The notes under the pieces: generated by a model | Told to the model about the DNA's origin: nothing | The model's database searches: none | What the model saw: the letters and a program-made list of their open reading frames with translations, nothing else | Assembly: GCF_000972845.2 (NCBI RefSeq) | Contig: NC_040022.1 | Span: 12,635,711-12,699,710 of the forward strand | Origin: Larimichthys crocea | Lineage: Eukaryota > Chordata > Actinopteri > Sciaenidae | Direction: 5' to 3' | DNA length: 64,000 bases | Made by a program: the position numbers and the translations under genes | Shown: piece by piece, positions 23,766 through 43,790 of the stretch | Position numbering within the stretch: position 1 is the first letter of the stretch | Layout of the letters: each line of letters opens with the position of its first letter

Positions 23766-26700
23766 TCAGCCGTCATCATGGAGAGGGTGCTGCCGTGGCA
23801 GGAAGGGTCTTCTATGAGCAGGGATCTCGTTCTTGTAATCATTGGCATAGATAACCAATTTTCCAATGTCATCTAGTCTGCTCATGGGGCTGTAATCCAT
23901 AGAAACCCCAGAGTCTGCCACTGCCATGTAGGTGTACAGAGGGCCTTTAGACATCCAGACATGGTTTGGATACTCAAAGCTGGACTGTGACGAAAGGCGA
24001 CCAGACCCAGAGCTCTGCTGCACAGATCCCAGGTCAGAGTGAGATTCACACAACGCTGTCTTTCTGGAGGAAAAAAGCACCTCAAGGGGTAACTCCTCCT
24101 CTAGAATGTCATCCAGGTGTTCTTCTTCGCTGTGGTTGTTGGCGTTCAGGGTGACATAAGCATCTTGAGACTCCAGCAGAGAGGACTGGGAGCTGGGTAC
24201 TGGATTCTGTTGGAGCGCCCGTAAGCGGTCCATCAGCCAGTGGTCATGTGGTGTGGCTCTCCATCCCTCCGTCAGAGCTGAATCGCCTCTCTCATCTAGT
24301 CCTTTCTTCATGTCCTCCCTTCTGCCTGTGGTCAAAGCTCTAGAGGTCTTGGGAGGCAGAGGTGGGGGAGGCAGTGAGGGACAAAGGCTGAGCTCTGACA
24401 GGACTTCCAGAGGAGAGGGGCATTCTTCTGGGTTGAAGAAAGCTGGAGTCAACCATAGCCCTCCACTGGTGTGCCCCAACCACTCCTGAATAGAAACACA
24501 ACAAAGGATCAACAAAGAATTCTTAAAACAGGATTTTCTGAGAAGATACTCTCCTGACATGCCTTGAGGTTGACATTTGTGGTATTAAGTGAAAAGTCAC
24601 CATCAGACCATGTCTAGTTCTTATGCTTATCTAAGATGGTAACTGTTGCACAAGTACAAACTCACAGAGCCTCTCGTAGGGCTGCACACTTGTCTTGTTC
24701 TTACCTGAAAGTCCCCACCATAAACGGTAAAAAGACCTTGGAACTTGCTGTCAGGAGTTGGAATAGTCGGCCAAATCTTCTTCACAAGAAACCTGAAGAG
24801 AGCACACATGCTGAAAATGAAATTCTACATCCGTCTCTTTCTCATTCATCAGTATTGGAAGGTCCTGTCAACGGCAGCCAACGTGTTCTTTGTGGCTAAT
24901 AGATAAGCAGTGTGTCTCTAGTTGACTGACCTGCAATGTGACAGGAGCAAAGTGAGAGACAGGCCAATGAGGACGATAGAGATGATAAGAGTCAGGGACA
25001 CGATGAGCAGGTCAAGTTCTGGAGGTCATTGAAGAACAAAGAAAGTGTTTTAAGATGTGCTCATACTTCTGGGAGTATATGACATGTTTTTGTATTGCGT
25101 TCGTCAATGAATAATCACCTGCAGGAAGTGTTCCCATAAACACCGGCTCACTCCAGGCACTCCAGTAGCCGTTGTAGCTAATCCCGTCCAGCTTTACCCG
25201 TACTCGTACCTTGTACTCTGCTCCTGGCTGCAGGCCTCTCAGGATCAGCTCTGAGCTGGCTCGTGCCACCTCCACCTGCAAAACAGTCCTCGAGTCATCA
25301 GTACAGGTTTGTGTGTGATCCTACCGTTCAACCAACCTGTTGCCCAACCTCTAACATATCAGCTGGGTCATGCAGGTCATTGAAATAAGCGCCGTACCTT
25401 CCAGATGTGGCTGTCCACTGTGGCGTAGCTGACCTCGTACATCATGCTGTCGTCCATGTACTTGAGAGGAGGGACAATCCAGCTGACGTTCAGCTGGCCT
25501 TGCTGACCCGTGCTGCTCACTGTCACGTTAGCCGGAGGGTCCAGAAAAACTGAAATCCAGATAGACATTGGGGCAGATTTATTAGATTATTCCTCACCAA
25601 AAGTCTGTCTGTCATATCCTTATTGCAGAGTTATATTGCTGTCAATGTAGACATGATTACAACAATGTCAATGTCTACACTGATTACAAACCTGCAATAA
25701 CACGTTTTTTGGCCAGCGAAAACAAATTTTCACCCTTATATTGCAAACTTGTCAGCAAACAGCTGCCTACTTCCACATCCAGCAGGTATATAGAAAGATT
25801 AACATTTATCTGTAGTTGTGCTGATCTCCACTTGATGAATGTAAAACAATATTCACTCTCCTTGTAGCTCGGTTTTTGGTTTTGGGAATATGTGCTAGTG
25901 GCTAATGTCTGTGTTTTGGTGCTTGGCAGGTAGTTTGCAACTTTTTCTCAAGAGTAGTTACGTGTTGAGGCTGAAAACAACATAGTTGCACGCCGTAAAA
26001 CCAACCCAGTAAACTGAATGACGCTATAACTCTCTGGATAGCTGAAGGGAACCACACATGCAGACGATAATTCTCACTACAAGCAACTGCTTCAACATTT
26101 GCCGTTATAAAAAATGTAATTATAGGAGCTTTAAAAAAACACATTATTGAGAGGCAGTGGATGCACTCCTCTAACTTTAGGGTTTAGTGGAACAGTTGAC
26201 ACAGTTTCTAGTGAAATAACTCACAGACGAGCTCGACGAGGAGGCTGCGATTGTGGAGCAGCACTCCCTCTCGATGAACTTTTATGTCCATTTCTACGAA
26301 CATCTGGGCTCGGTTCAGATGGCAGACAAACAGCCTCTTCCCCCCGTCTGCAGGCATGACAGTCAGTGGGCACCTGCTGCCGTTTTCATTTCTGCTCAGG
26401 ACAGAAGTACAGAAACAGAGAGGGTTGATCTGTTAACACCAGGCTCCTCAAACTGTTTTATGAAAAGGTTAATGAACCCTTAAATAGTTTGTTGGAATAG
26501 AAAAAGAAAAGTTTAGCTCATGAATGTCAGCTCTAAACGGCTGCATATTGACCATACTGGACACCACATGTGTTCCCGTAATCAATGTGACTTACTGGTA
26601 GGTGTAAGTGAAGTAGTACTCTTCCACATGGCCTGCCCTCTCCTCATCTTCCTCCCAGAAACACGTGAAGTCGTTCCTGGTTTCAGCAAAGCACTTGGGG

Positions 26701-26966
26701 TTCACTGGCTCCTCTTTCAGCATCATAGACACTGAGGAGGTGGGAGGATAGGAGGATTTTTTATCACTTAAAGTGGAAGGTATAACGCGGTGTATCCAAC
26801 AGATTATTCGACAGGAAGTTCAGAGGTTGTGTTAAAGGTCACAGCAAGAAAAAGTCATCCTACCTTTTCTCTCGAAAGCTCGTGCGCCGTGGACGATGGA
26901 AGCTGTTTTCATGGCGCACAATATTACGCAAAGTGCCAGCACTCGGCTCAGATGATGGCATATCAT
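23766..26966 (-). CDS. epor: Erythropoietin receptor
   Basis: Eight exons, minus strand: 26966-26864, 26731-26596, 26391-26225, 25549-25398, 25275-25119, 25018-24931, 24792-24705, 24485-23766. They give 536 residues. A signal peptide (exon 1) precedes a two-module cytokine receptor ectodomain, with CFAET and FTCFWEED in the first module and the WSAWS box at 224-228. One membrane helix follows (about 241-265), then a box 1 JAK2 site (IWPTIPTP, 274-281) and GLF. The tail keeps candidate phosphotyrosines in DAYVTL, TYMAVADSGVSMDYS and VIYAND; the middle one matches the mammalian LYLVVSDSGIS segment. The receptor drives red-cell progenitor survival through JAK2/STAT5. An in-frame ATG 45 codons upstream (27101) exists, but I prefer 26966 because it gives an N-terminal signal peptide. 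Confidence 0.96.
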
Positions 26967-27200
26967 CCTGTCTGTCTCCTCTGTGAACAGAAAGACTTTG
27001 GTCTTCTGTTGTCCGCGTGCATAACTAGAGAACAACCTGTCTCGAGCGCGTCTTCTGCTGTTTTCGACTGGGGGAGGCTTGTTTTGTTGTTTAGATACCA
27101 TGGATAGCGCAACGCGCGTTACGCGCCTGCTTTGGAGCGATAAGGTGCGCAGAGCTGAGCTGTTTACTTTTTACTCTAGGAGAGGTGGGGCGAGATCAGT
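26967..27200 (-). promoter_or_regulatory. Putative epor proximal promoter and 5' UTR
   Basis: Directly upstream of the epor start. A GATAAGG word lies at 27139-27145 and a GC/CACC-type word (minus strand CGCCCCACC) at about 27183-27192. Mammalian EPOR promoters are known to use GATA1 and Sp1-type sites, so the pairing is suggestive. Both words are short and could be chance matches. Confidence 0.35.
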
Positions 27201-27331
27201 CTTAGAGAACTTTTTACACACTTGTTGATGGGCGGGAATCACGCGCTCATTGATGTTTACGACTTGTTTCTACTGCTGTGGCGACTGAAGAAGTGCGCCT
27301 TTGACTTGCCGTGCGTAAAAGCGCACAAACG

Positions 27332-27374
<43 letters not shown>
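27332..27374. repeat. GATA tetranucleotide microsatellite
   Basis: About ten uninterrupted copies of GATA, roughly 370 bases upstream of the epor start codon. It is a plain microsatellite. It also contains many potential GATA-factor words. Confidence 0.95.
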
Positions 27375-27375
<1 letters not shown>

Positions 27376-29499
27376 AAGTGTAGCTGAAGGAACTGAAGCC
27401 CGACTCCTTGTTGGCCCTCAGCCAGTTTAATCCCTGCATGTGCCCAAGTAACGGAAACCGCAGAGTACTCGCACACACCAGAAGAAGTAGACCTAAACGG
27501 TTTCTTATCTGCTCACTGCACTCACGTTTTCTTCATTCGACCAGCATTATCACAGCCGCAGACGCCCCTGTTTCTTCACCCATGATAAGTAGCTCCAGGG
27601 GGGCGTGTAACGGCCCATCCCCTGTCAGTTTAAATGCAATAAAGCGCTTCTTTACATCACACTGAAAGGGCCTGTGAACCTGTGAGTGCTGATGTAAAAA
27701 AAAGCCTGTGTTTCATTCACATGACGACATTCAGCCACAGAGCATGACACCTTTCTTTAACTAACTTTAATTCAGCTCAAATCAGCCAGTTCAGTTAACA
27801 TTAACCTGCAGATGAGTTCAGTTTGAAAGTATGGAGGCCCTCTACTGGGAAGGTGTGTTTCTTACTGCCCACAGAGGCAGGAAGAGGAGGATGAGGAAAT
27901 CTGTATTGGTGTGGACGACAATGACAATGACAATGAGTGTGGTTTCTCTGCTTCTTCAGATAAAATGTTCTGTCCTGATGTTTTGGGGTCATAAATTACA
28001 CTTTACACACTGCTGTCAGCTCAAACACACACATCGCGTTGCATCATTAGAGACTGATTTGTAAAAAGGAACTGAAGACAATGAGCTTTTCTAATGAATA
28101 TATTCTTTATTTCCATCTACACTTTTCAACATATTTTTGTTTTTAAGACACATTTTTATAACAATGCTTCATCCGACACATTCAGAGCCTAAAACAAAGA
28201 GTTCAAAATGATCTGATCTTTCCTCTTTAAGAAAGCGATCAATCCAAAAATGCAAGACAGGAAAACAAAACCATAAACATTGGAAAGCAGAGAGCACACC
28301 CTGTACTGACAGCTCTGGATGCTACAGACTTTTGTGCAAAGGTCAGTATGGCAGACACTGGACAGAGGGGTTAGAAATTTATATCAGTGGACAAGTCAGC
28401 ACATTCAACATGTATTCAAGCAGCAGCCACCAAGCTCCTTTAGTCAGACTGTTACAGATGTGATGCTATCTGCACTGTGCATTATACACGAATGTTACTA
28501 TACAAATGTAGTGTTATGAGTCTTTGTGTTAAACCCCTGCATGGGTGCTCTGTGTGGGGCAGATGAGATGATTAAATCGGCCATCTGATATCACTGTTCA
28601 GCAGCACACGCTGACGAGGGGAGATAACTGACCACAGGCATGCACAATAGCAGGGGAGTGAGCTGACCACCAGCCTCTGAGCTGTTCAGAGCGGATGGCG
28701 GGCTTTTTGGCATGGCAACGTGAGGCTGCTATGGTGGTGTAGAGGTTATGGTTGATACTAACTGACAGTCAGTAGTCAAGATGTGGACTGTGGCGTTCAA
28801 ATGGCACTGTGAAGGACAAGTGACAGAAAATAAAAGCAGAAAAACACCAGCACATTGTTTCTCCTAATAGTGGCAACAGCACAGTTGAGGCCTAGACATA
28901 TCCTTCTGAGTACAAACACACACTGTGCTGCTCCACTCAACAGTCATAATGTCAGTAAAAAGAAACTCCACTTTGTAAATACTCAGTTATTAAGCATAGT
29001 AGGTTTACCATGCCAGCTGTTTGGCCATGCTGCAGTGTGTGTGTGTGTGTGTATGTGTTGTGTGTAGGAGAAGGTGTTAAAGAAACGAGTGGCACAAAGG
29101 GGTGAGCGAGGACATGCACACGAGGCAGGTCATGTGGCAAATACAAGTGTCACCAGTGTTAAACGGCTTCCTCACACGAGCACGCCACGTCTGTGAACGT
29201 TTACAGTTCCACAGCTCCTCCAGCTGTGTGCAGAGGAGAGGAGGGCTGCAGGGGGCAGCGTCACACTGCTATTCAGATTTAAGATCATAAGATCACACTT
29301 TGTCATCTTGATCAATACTTTCAACTTCAGAAGAAGTGACGGATGATGGGATGTATTCCTCAGAATCTCACTGAGGACGAGGAACAGCAACACATCAACA
29401 CGCAGACTGGCTGTGCTTCACTGATCTGCCCATGTGTTAAGAATATTGTTTGTATTCAACATTCCAAGACTGATACCGATCGAATATCTATACTTTAAA

Positions 29500-29900
29500 T
29501 ACCAAGCTACCGCTAAATCCAAAATATCTTCATGCTAAGCTAAGCTAAAATAAGCTAAGGTAAGCTTAGCAGGCTGCTGACTGTAGCTTCATATTTAGCT
29601 TACAGACATGAGCATGCTATCAATCTTCTAATCTAATTCTTCACAGGAAAGTCAATGAGTGGACTGACGCCACTCTAATATCAGTATAGTGAATATGAAG
29701 CTACAGCCAGCAGCTCTTAGCTTAGCTTAGCTTAGCGTAGAGGGAAACAGTCAGCCCAACTCTGTCAAGATGGAACAAAATGTAACATTATGTCTTTATC
29801 TATCCAAAGTCTTCATGCTAAGCTAAGCTGGGTAAACAGCTAGTCCAACTCTGTCCAAAAGTCATCATGTCACATTTGTTTGTCAAATGAATCAATGAAT
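29500..29900. repeat. GCTAAGCTAAG-type teleost dispersed repeat
   Basis: Blocks of TAAGCTAAGCTAA occur at about 29535-29565, 29715-29735 and 29815-29830. Segments CTGTAGCTTCATATTTAGCT (near 29580) and TATGAAGCTACAG (near 29695) are inverted to each other. Similar words occur at 42915-43240 and 44200-44310, so this is one dispersed family. Confidence 0.6.
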
Positions 29901-30509
29901 GAATGAAACTTCTCTCTTTAAACAGCCATGAGCATGAAGCGTCCTATTGGACAAGCGCCCCACACTATACGCTCATCGCTGCAGCTGCTGTGACATTTCC
30001 TACCATCTATTCACTGTAATCACTTTCTGAATAACTGTGAGGCAGATGATTCATTTAGTATTTACAGTATCGTCTGGTTTAAAAGGGTTTCTGCATCTTC
30101 CTGTTTAGGAGTCAGATCTGATCTGAAGTGTAAAGCCTTCTATAGACCTGGCCATCCTGCATCACTAGCTTCAAGCTGTCTGCACAAATACTGGTCTCAG
30201 AAAATGAAAGCCACTGAACAAATGTTTCAGCTCAGTACATTTAAAATGCTAATGTCGGCAGCGGTGGTTGAACAGATTGCAGGGCAGATTTTACCACAGG
30301 GCTAATGGGTCGAGACCACAGAGACAGACTGAGCTTCTTTAAAGGGAAAAAGACAGAGAGGAGGAGGAGGAGGAGGAGGAGGGAGGAGCGGGGCTGTCGG
30401 TTGGTTGGTGCTGTGCTGTGCGGTGCTGGAGTGAAGACAGAGGAAGAGGTGCTGCACTTTCCATAGTTGAGGCACAGAGAAGGAGTTGGTCTTTATGTAT
30501 GAGTATCAG

Positions 30510-30536
30510 TGTGTGTGTGTGTGTGTGTGTGTGTGT
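30510..30536. repeat. TG microsatellite
   Basis: About 13 copies of TG, 28 bases downstream of the rab3d stop codon, so probably inside its 3' untranslated region. Confidence 0.9.
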
Positions 30537-30564
30537 TGAGGGATTTGGTATGAAGGCAGGGGGT

Positions 30565-39059
<8,495 letters not shown>

Positions 39060-39579
39060 CTACAGAGAAAAGGATAAAACAGAAATGAACCCAACTTTTA
39101 CCAGAGCACCTTTAAGCACCATGACTGCCACTGGTAGGCGGACTCTTGGATGCCTCTACGGTGGATAAAACATGATCTCTACGGCTCCTTGACTGACACT
39201 GGTTGGAGTCAGTGAGGGAAGCAGCTTGAGATCATTTTAATTCTTGTTTTATCAGAGTTTGTGACTGAATAAACATCCCACATCTCAGCTTCACCAGTGA
39301 ATAAAACAGCTGTCATAATATGTCATAATGTGATATAATATGACGGCTGCAGACTGATCAAAGGGGATCATTTAGCTGTTCAGTCAGGAGGAGGAGACCA
39401 AAAACAGAGCTGAAACTAAATGAATACTGGATTCAATTCCATATGGATGATTAGGATAACTGCTGCATGTGTAAATAAGAAAGTCTTTGCACAAGTACAC
39501 TAAATGATAAGTGGACAGTAACTTCCATAGAGGCTTTTCATTCTTCTGACCACTCAAGGCACATCGACGCAGCACATCA

Positions 39580-39785
39580 CTTTCAAATCATTCACACACT
39601 GATGGCAGAGTCTGCCACGCAAGGTGCCAACTGAAGATAGTTAATCACATTCACACACACTCACACACTGAGCAATACCAATTTGGATGTAGTACCTTGC
39701 CAAGGACACTTTGACATGCAAACTTAAAGAGCCGGGGATCAAACCACCGATCTTCACTCTACCTCCTGAGCCATAGCTGCTTCAT
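39580..39785 (+). repeat. Teleost dispersed repeat (same family as 10205-10410)
   Basis: Shares CACACACTGATGGCAGA, TTGCCAAGGACA, GAGCCGGGGATCAAACCA and CTACCTCCTGAGCCA with the copy at 10205-10410. The middle part differs. It lies in rab3d intron 1. Confidence 0.65.
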
Positions 39786-40454
39786 TGTTGTGCTCACAGT
39801 TTGTTTCTGCTGTTGATTATTTTTCACGCACAAGAATGCTTATAGGCTTGTAGGTTACACATTTTTACCTGCAATTTGTCAGACCAACAGATAGTGGCGT
39901 CAACACTAAAAGAAAAGACAGTTAGCAAGCAAACATAGAGGTAAATAAGTTCTCTACATTCATCAGGTCTCACTGATACACACAGTGAGTCATGCTGAAG
40001 GTAAACAAATCTTGTTTGTTTCCACACAAAAAAACTTAAAAAAAACTACACAGTGGACCTTTAACCCAGAGGACCACTCAGCGTTTCAGCATTAGAATCG
40101 AGCATGCTGCACTGGAATATTACACAAGTTACAAAGTGAAGTTGTTATTGATCAGCTACTAAATCGAAGCTTGGCCAGATGTTAGTGAAACCCATCAATG
40201 AGACGTTAGGACTCCATTAAAATGTTCTAATCGATATGAAAAACACAACGGCGAGACAAAGTTTAGCTTTTAAAATGATAGGAAGCTGCGCCATCTGTCC
40301 GCCTGCTCCACTGTGACTGTTCATCTTAGCCTAATCTCTCCTGAGGGCAGGTATGAGATGACTGCCATTAAGCCTGTTTTTAGCATCAGCCCTTCAAACA
40401 GGTGGGAGGGGGACGACACACACAGCTTTGGGTGTGAAAAGGAAGAGCAGAGGG

Positions 40455-40456
<2 letters not shown>

Positions 40457-40529
<73 letters not shown>
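40457..40529. repeat. Long uninterrupted CA microsatellite
   Basis: About 36 perfect copies of CA in rab3d intron 1. It is the longest dinucleotide run in the window and is probably highly variable in length between individuals. Confidence 0.97.
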
Positions 40530-40530
<1 letters not shown>

Positions 40531-41994
40531 CTGATCAATCAGCGCGGCTCAGCCCTGCCTCTCTCTGCTCAGACTCGTCTCCGTGGAGACCAGACTAGGA
40601 CTCAGCTGCCAGCAAGACCCATTAGTGGTCAAAGCAGTCAGCTCCCTCAGCTTTTAACTGGCCAGATGGAGGTCTCCGGAGCAGGATACAGCCATCTATC
40701 ACACCGAGGAGATGAGAAGAAGAACAGGCTTGTTACTGAGAAATTAGAGAAGCCTGGCAAAATGATTTACTGTGCATGGCTACACAATATTAACGATGAA
40801 TTACTGATAAAAACATCACAACTCTGGGACCTTCAAAATGTTATAACTGTTGTAAACCTCTGAATTGCCTTCATTGGATATCTTTTGTTATTTCCTGCAG
40901 CAACATACATTTAACTTCCAGTCCACTGCAGCACCAAGCACACTTTCCACACATACAAGCCTGTGCAATCTTGTGGGACAACAACACAACGCCGTTTCTC
41001 AACTTTACTTCCCTGCTGAGGTGCTGCTAACCACTCAACACAAAAACTGTTCCCTGCTTTCAACTCTTTTTAAATCCCTTAAGACGTTTTTTTTTTTGCT
41101 GTGAAATCCCAGCTCACATGACTCCCATGCTGTGGAAGGGTCTCTCCCCTGTGGATCCACGCACTCAAAAAAATGATTTCCTTATTTCAACTTTCCCATC
41201 AGCTCAGCTTAAGCCTGAGGTAAACCCAGTCACAAGTTCTCAATGTTGACTGTGCAGCTCAGGATGTCTGCAGGCAAATAAGTAGGATCATGCACTCCGC
41301 TCTCATATGCTATTCTGCTCCTCTTTTTATAAACATGTTATATAAATTTAAATGTTTTCTTGTCGCTGTCGCAGTAAAGTGGCTGATGTCTGGGAGGATG
41401 CAGTGTGGGTACACTGTAGACTGCATGAGCAGGTCTCACTGAGCAGCTGTGAGAAGGGCCCCCACATCAGGACCTGCAGTGACATCAGGACCTGCACCTC
41501 TGAGAGGAGAGGATAGACCTCCTCCATGCAGTGAGGAGAGCCGTTTCCATGAGACTGGGAGCTCCTTTATGGCACACTGGAGGAGCATTATCTCTCCACT
41601 AAAACAAATAAAGGTCATTATCCTGAACGGGGCCTGGTGATGGTGGAGTCAGGTCTCTCAGCTGCCACTGTTTGCTGAGGCGGGAGGGAGCCAGCGGTAT
41701 TGATTAGCTGGCAGCTGTCACATGAGTCCTTTCATTAGAGGAAGGACCGAAACACAAACACAGATGTGTGATAAAAGGTTTTATTCCAAAACATCCTTAT
41801 TTTATTAAAAAAAGAAAATAGTGCGACGGACAAAAACACACCTGTAGTTGTGAGTAAAGCCCAGACACAAGGTATCATTCCGCGGTATAAACCTGTTCGC
41901 CTCAATAACAAATTATCATGTAACTTTCCTCGGGAAAGAAGGAAGCGGGAAAACCCGCTGGACAAAAAAAAAATAGAAGTTAAACAAAGTTACC

Positions 41995-42380
41995 TTCTTG
42001 CGGAAGAAAGCAAACGTCCACTTCGGTTATCCTTCGACTCTCGTCAGTGATACGCGGCTGTCTTCCGTCCGGCGGTGAGACAGATGCCGGCTAAAGTAGC
42101 CTCTGAAAGTAGAGCTGAACACCTGAAATGTCCCCTGCACCGGCAGCCCGGACCCGCTTTCTTTTTTTCCGCGTCTTTGCTGGCGGACTTGAGCTGCTCC
42201 CGGATCTCGAGCACGGTGACTGGAGCTCCCTCTGTCACGGAGTTAAAGGCGGACAGCGAAGCAGTCGCGCGGAGCTCGGAGGCTGTCCCACGGCACGCAC
42301 ACAGCAGCTCGAGGTGAGGTGGGCTGTCCGCTGTGCATGCGCACATGAGCGCGCGGGCACTACTCTGCACACACCCTAGA
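41995..42380 (-). promoter_or_regulatory. rab3d noncoding first exon and CpG-rich promoter
   Basis: On the minus strand a donor (AAGAAG|GTAAC) ends a first exon at 41994-41995. The 350 bases upstream are rich in CG dinucleotides and G+C compared with the flanks. No start codon in this exon links in frame to the Rab3D coding exon, whose ATG follows its acceptor directly. Transcription start is not resolved. Confidence 0.55.
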
Positions 42381-42914
42381 GAAACAACACAGAGTACATC
42401 AGTCTGCTTATGTCTGCTCACAGTGTGTGCAGGGTGTAAGGACGTTTCAAATATTCATATTTATTCAAAAATGTATGGCCTTTTATTTAGGAACTTTTAG
42501 GGAGTTTATGATATATTACAGTAAACACATTCCATTTCTCTCCTGTGCTATTGTTCCTGTAATATCCCTCTCAGCAGGGCAGGATTAACGTGCAAGCAGT
42601 GAGCTCTGGGCCCACACTGACCCCTTATTCTTCTCTTATTGTTTGACATTGTGTCGAGGCATCCATGTTTACATTAGATATACTTTATTCATCCCAACAC
42701 GGGGAAATTTACTTGTTACAGCAGCAAGACAGGTGTAGCATAAGTAGAAAAGGCCAAAACAAAAAACACAATAAACAGACAGAAATATCTATAACCTACA
42801 CAATAAACACGAAAAACAATCAACCTTCAAAACAGACGACAAGTATTGAGGATAAAAGTGGCATGTTATATAAAGAGTATTGTAATGTAAAGTGACCATA
42901 GTGTAAGAATGCTG

Positions 42915-43240
42915 TTGTGTTTAAAGGAATAATTGAAAACTTTGTGAAATATGCTTTCTTTCCAGTAATGAGCTGATTAGACTGAAAACACTAAATATGG
43001 AGTAGCTGCTTAGCTTAGCTTAGCATAAAGACTGGAAACAGATAGAAGCGACTAGCCTGTCCAAAGGTGACAAATCCACCTGCCAGCAACTCTAAAGCTC
43101 TCCAGTTAACATGTTATATCTCACTTGTTTTATTCACACTAAAAAAAGAGGTCAATAAAATTCTGTGTGGTGGTTTTACAGGGAGTCACTGTGTGTCTAT
43201 TCCCTGGCAGGGTGTCTCCACAAAACACACTATAAAGAGC
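42915..43240 (+). repeat. Teleost dispersed repeat with GCTTAGCTTAGC motif
   Basis: Word order AAAGGAATAATTGAAAACTT, CTTAGCTTAGCTTAGCATAA, AAGACTGGAAACAG, CCTGTCCAAAGGTGACAAA and CCACCTGCCAGCA matches a very common teleost interspersed repeat. A related piece, inverted, lies at 44200-44310, and related words occur at 29500-29900. Confidence 0.7.
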
Positions 43241-43469
43241 ACCTTCAGTCAGAGACTGCTGGCACCAAGATGCTCCACAGAGAGACACAAGAAGTCTTTC
43301 CTACCTGTGAGCATCATTCTCTACCACTCCTCCCTCAAAATATCAGACTAGCTATCGAACTGGCTTGTGCAATACATAAGTGAAATTTTCCACACATGCA
43401 TACTGCACTTTAAACAGTGTATTCTCTGTGCAGTCTCTCAAAGACTAAATTCTTTATAAGGTTTTAGTT

Positions 43470-43790
43470 TACATACTGTATAGTTCAGTGTTACTTGGCT
43501 TTTATTTGACTGTTACTGGTTTTATTTAACTGTTATTTATACCCTGTGTATATAGTGTTGTTTTATTTAACTGTTATTTATACCCTGTGTATATAGTGTT
43601 AGAATGGATATATTATAAGTGTATAGTGTTAAAGTTTTTTCTTGGGATTTTACTATCCAACCTCTATAGTGTTCAAATGTTTTTCTTGCTGCTATCTAAC
43701 TTACCATTTGGGAGCTGCTGTAAAGAACACAATTTCCCTGCGGGGATTAATAAAGTATTTCAGATTCTGATTTCTGATTCTGATAAAGAC
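43470..43790 (+). mobile_element. Non-LTR retrotransposon 3' end
   Basis: Ends with AATTTCCCTGCGGGGATTAA, TAAAGTATTTCAGATTCTGA and repeats of GATTCTGA, the typical tail of a family of fish LINEs. A reversed copy of the same end is at 42670-42760 (CTTTATTCATCCCAACACGG). Inside the copy a 41-bp unit is duplicated in tandem, starting at 43520 and 43561. Confidence 0.65.

Larger units (their letters stand above)
27380..30564. other. epor-rab3d interval, mostly rab3d 3' UTR
   Basis: No coding exon seen. A minus-strand AATAAA (TTTATT at 28106-28111) would give rab3d a 3' untranslated region of about 2.4 kb. Inside it are an AGCTAAGCTAA-rich dispersed repeat (29500-29900), TG runs at 29035-29060 and 30510-30536, and an AGG run at 30357-30382. 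The part 27380-28080 is epor upstream DNA with no clear feature. Confidence 0.5.

Noticed and set aside
26966..27101. Using the upstream ATG at 27101 as the epor start
   Set aside because: It would place a hydrophilic 45-residue leader before the signal peptide; kept as a finding, not as the annotated start.
40321..40534. Open frames encoding Cys-Val or Thr-His repeats
   Set aside because: Pure translation of the CA/TG microsatellite.
42044..42421. Open frame of 125 codons on the minus strand in the CpG-rich region
   Set aside because: It overlaps the rab3d promoter and first exon, and does not join in frame to the Rab3D coding exon; long frames are expected in G+C-rich DNA.
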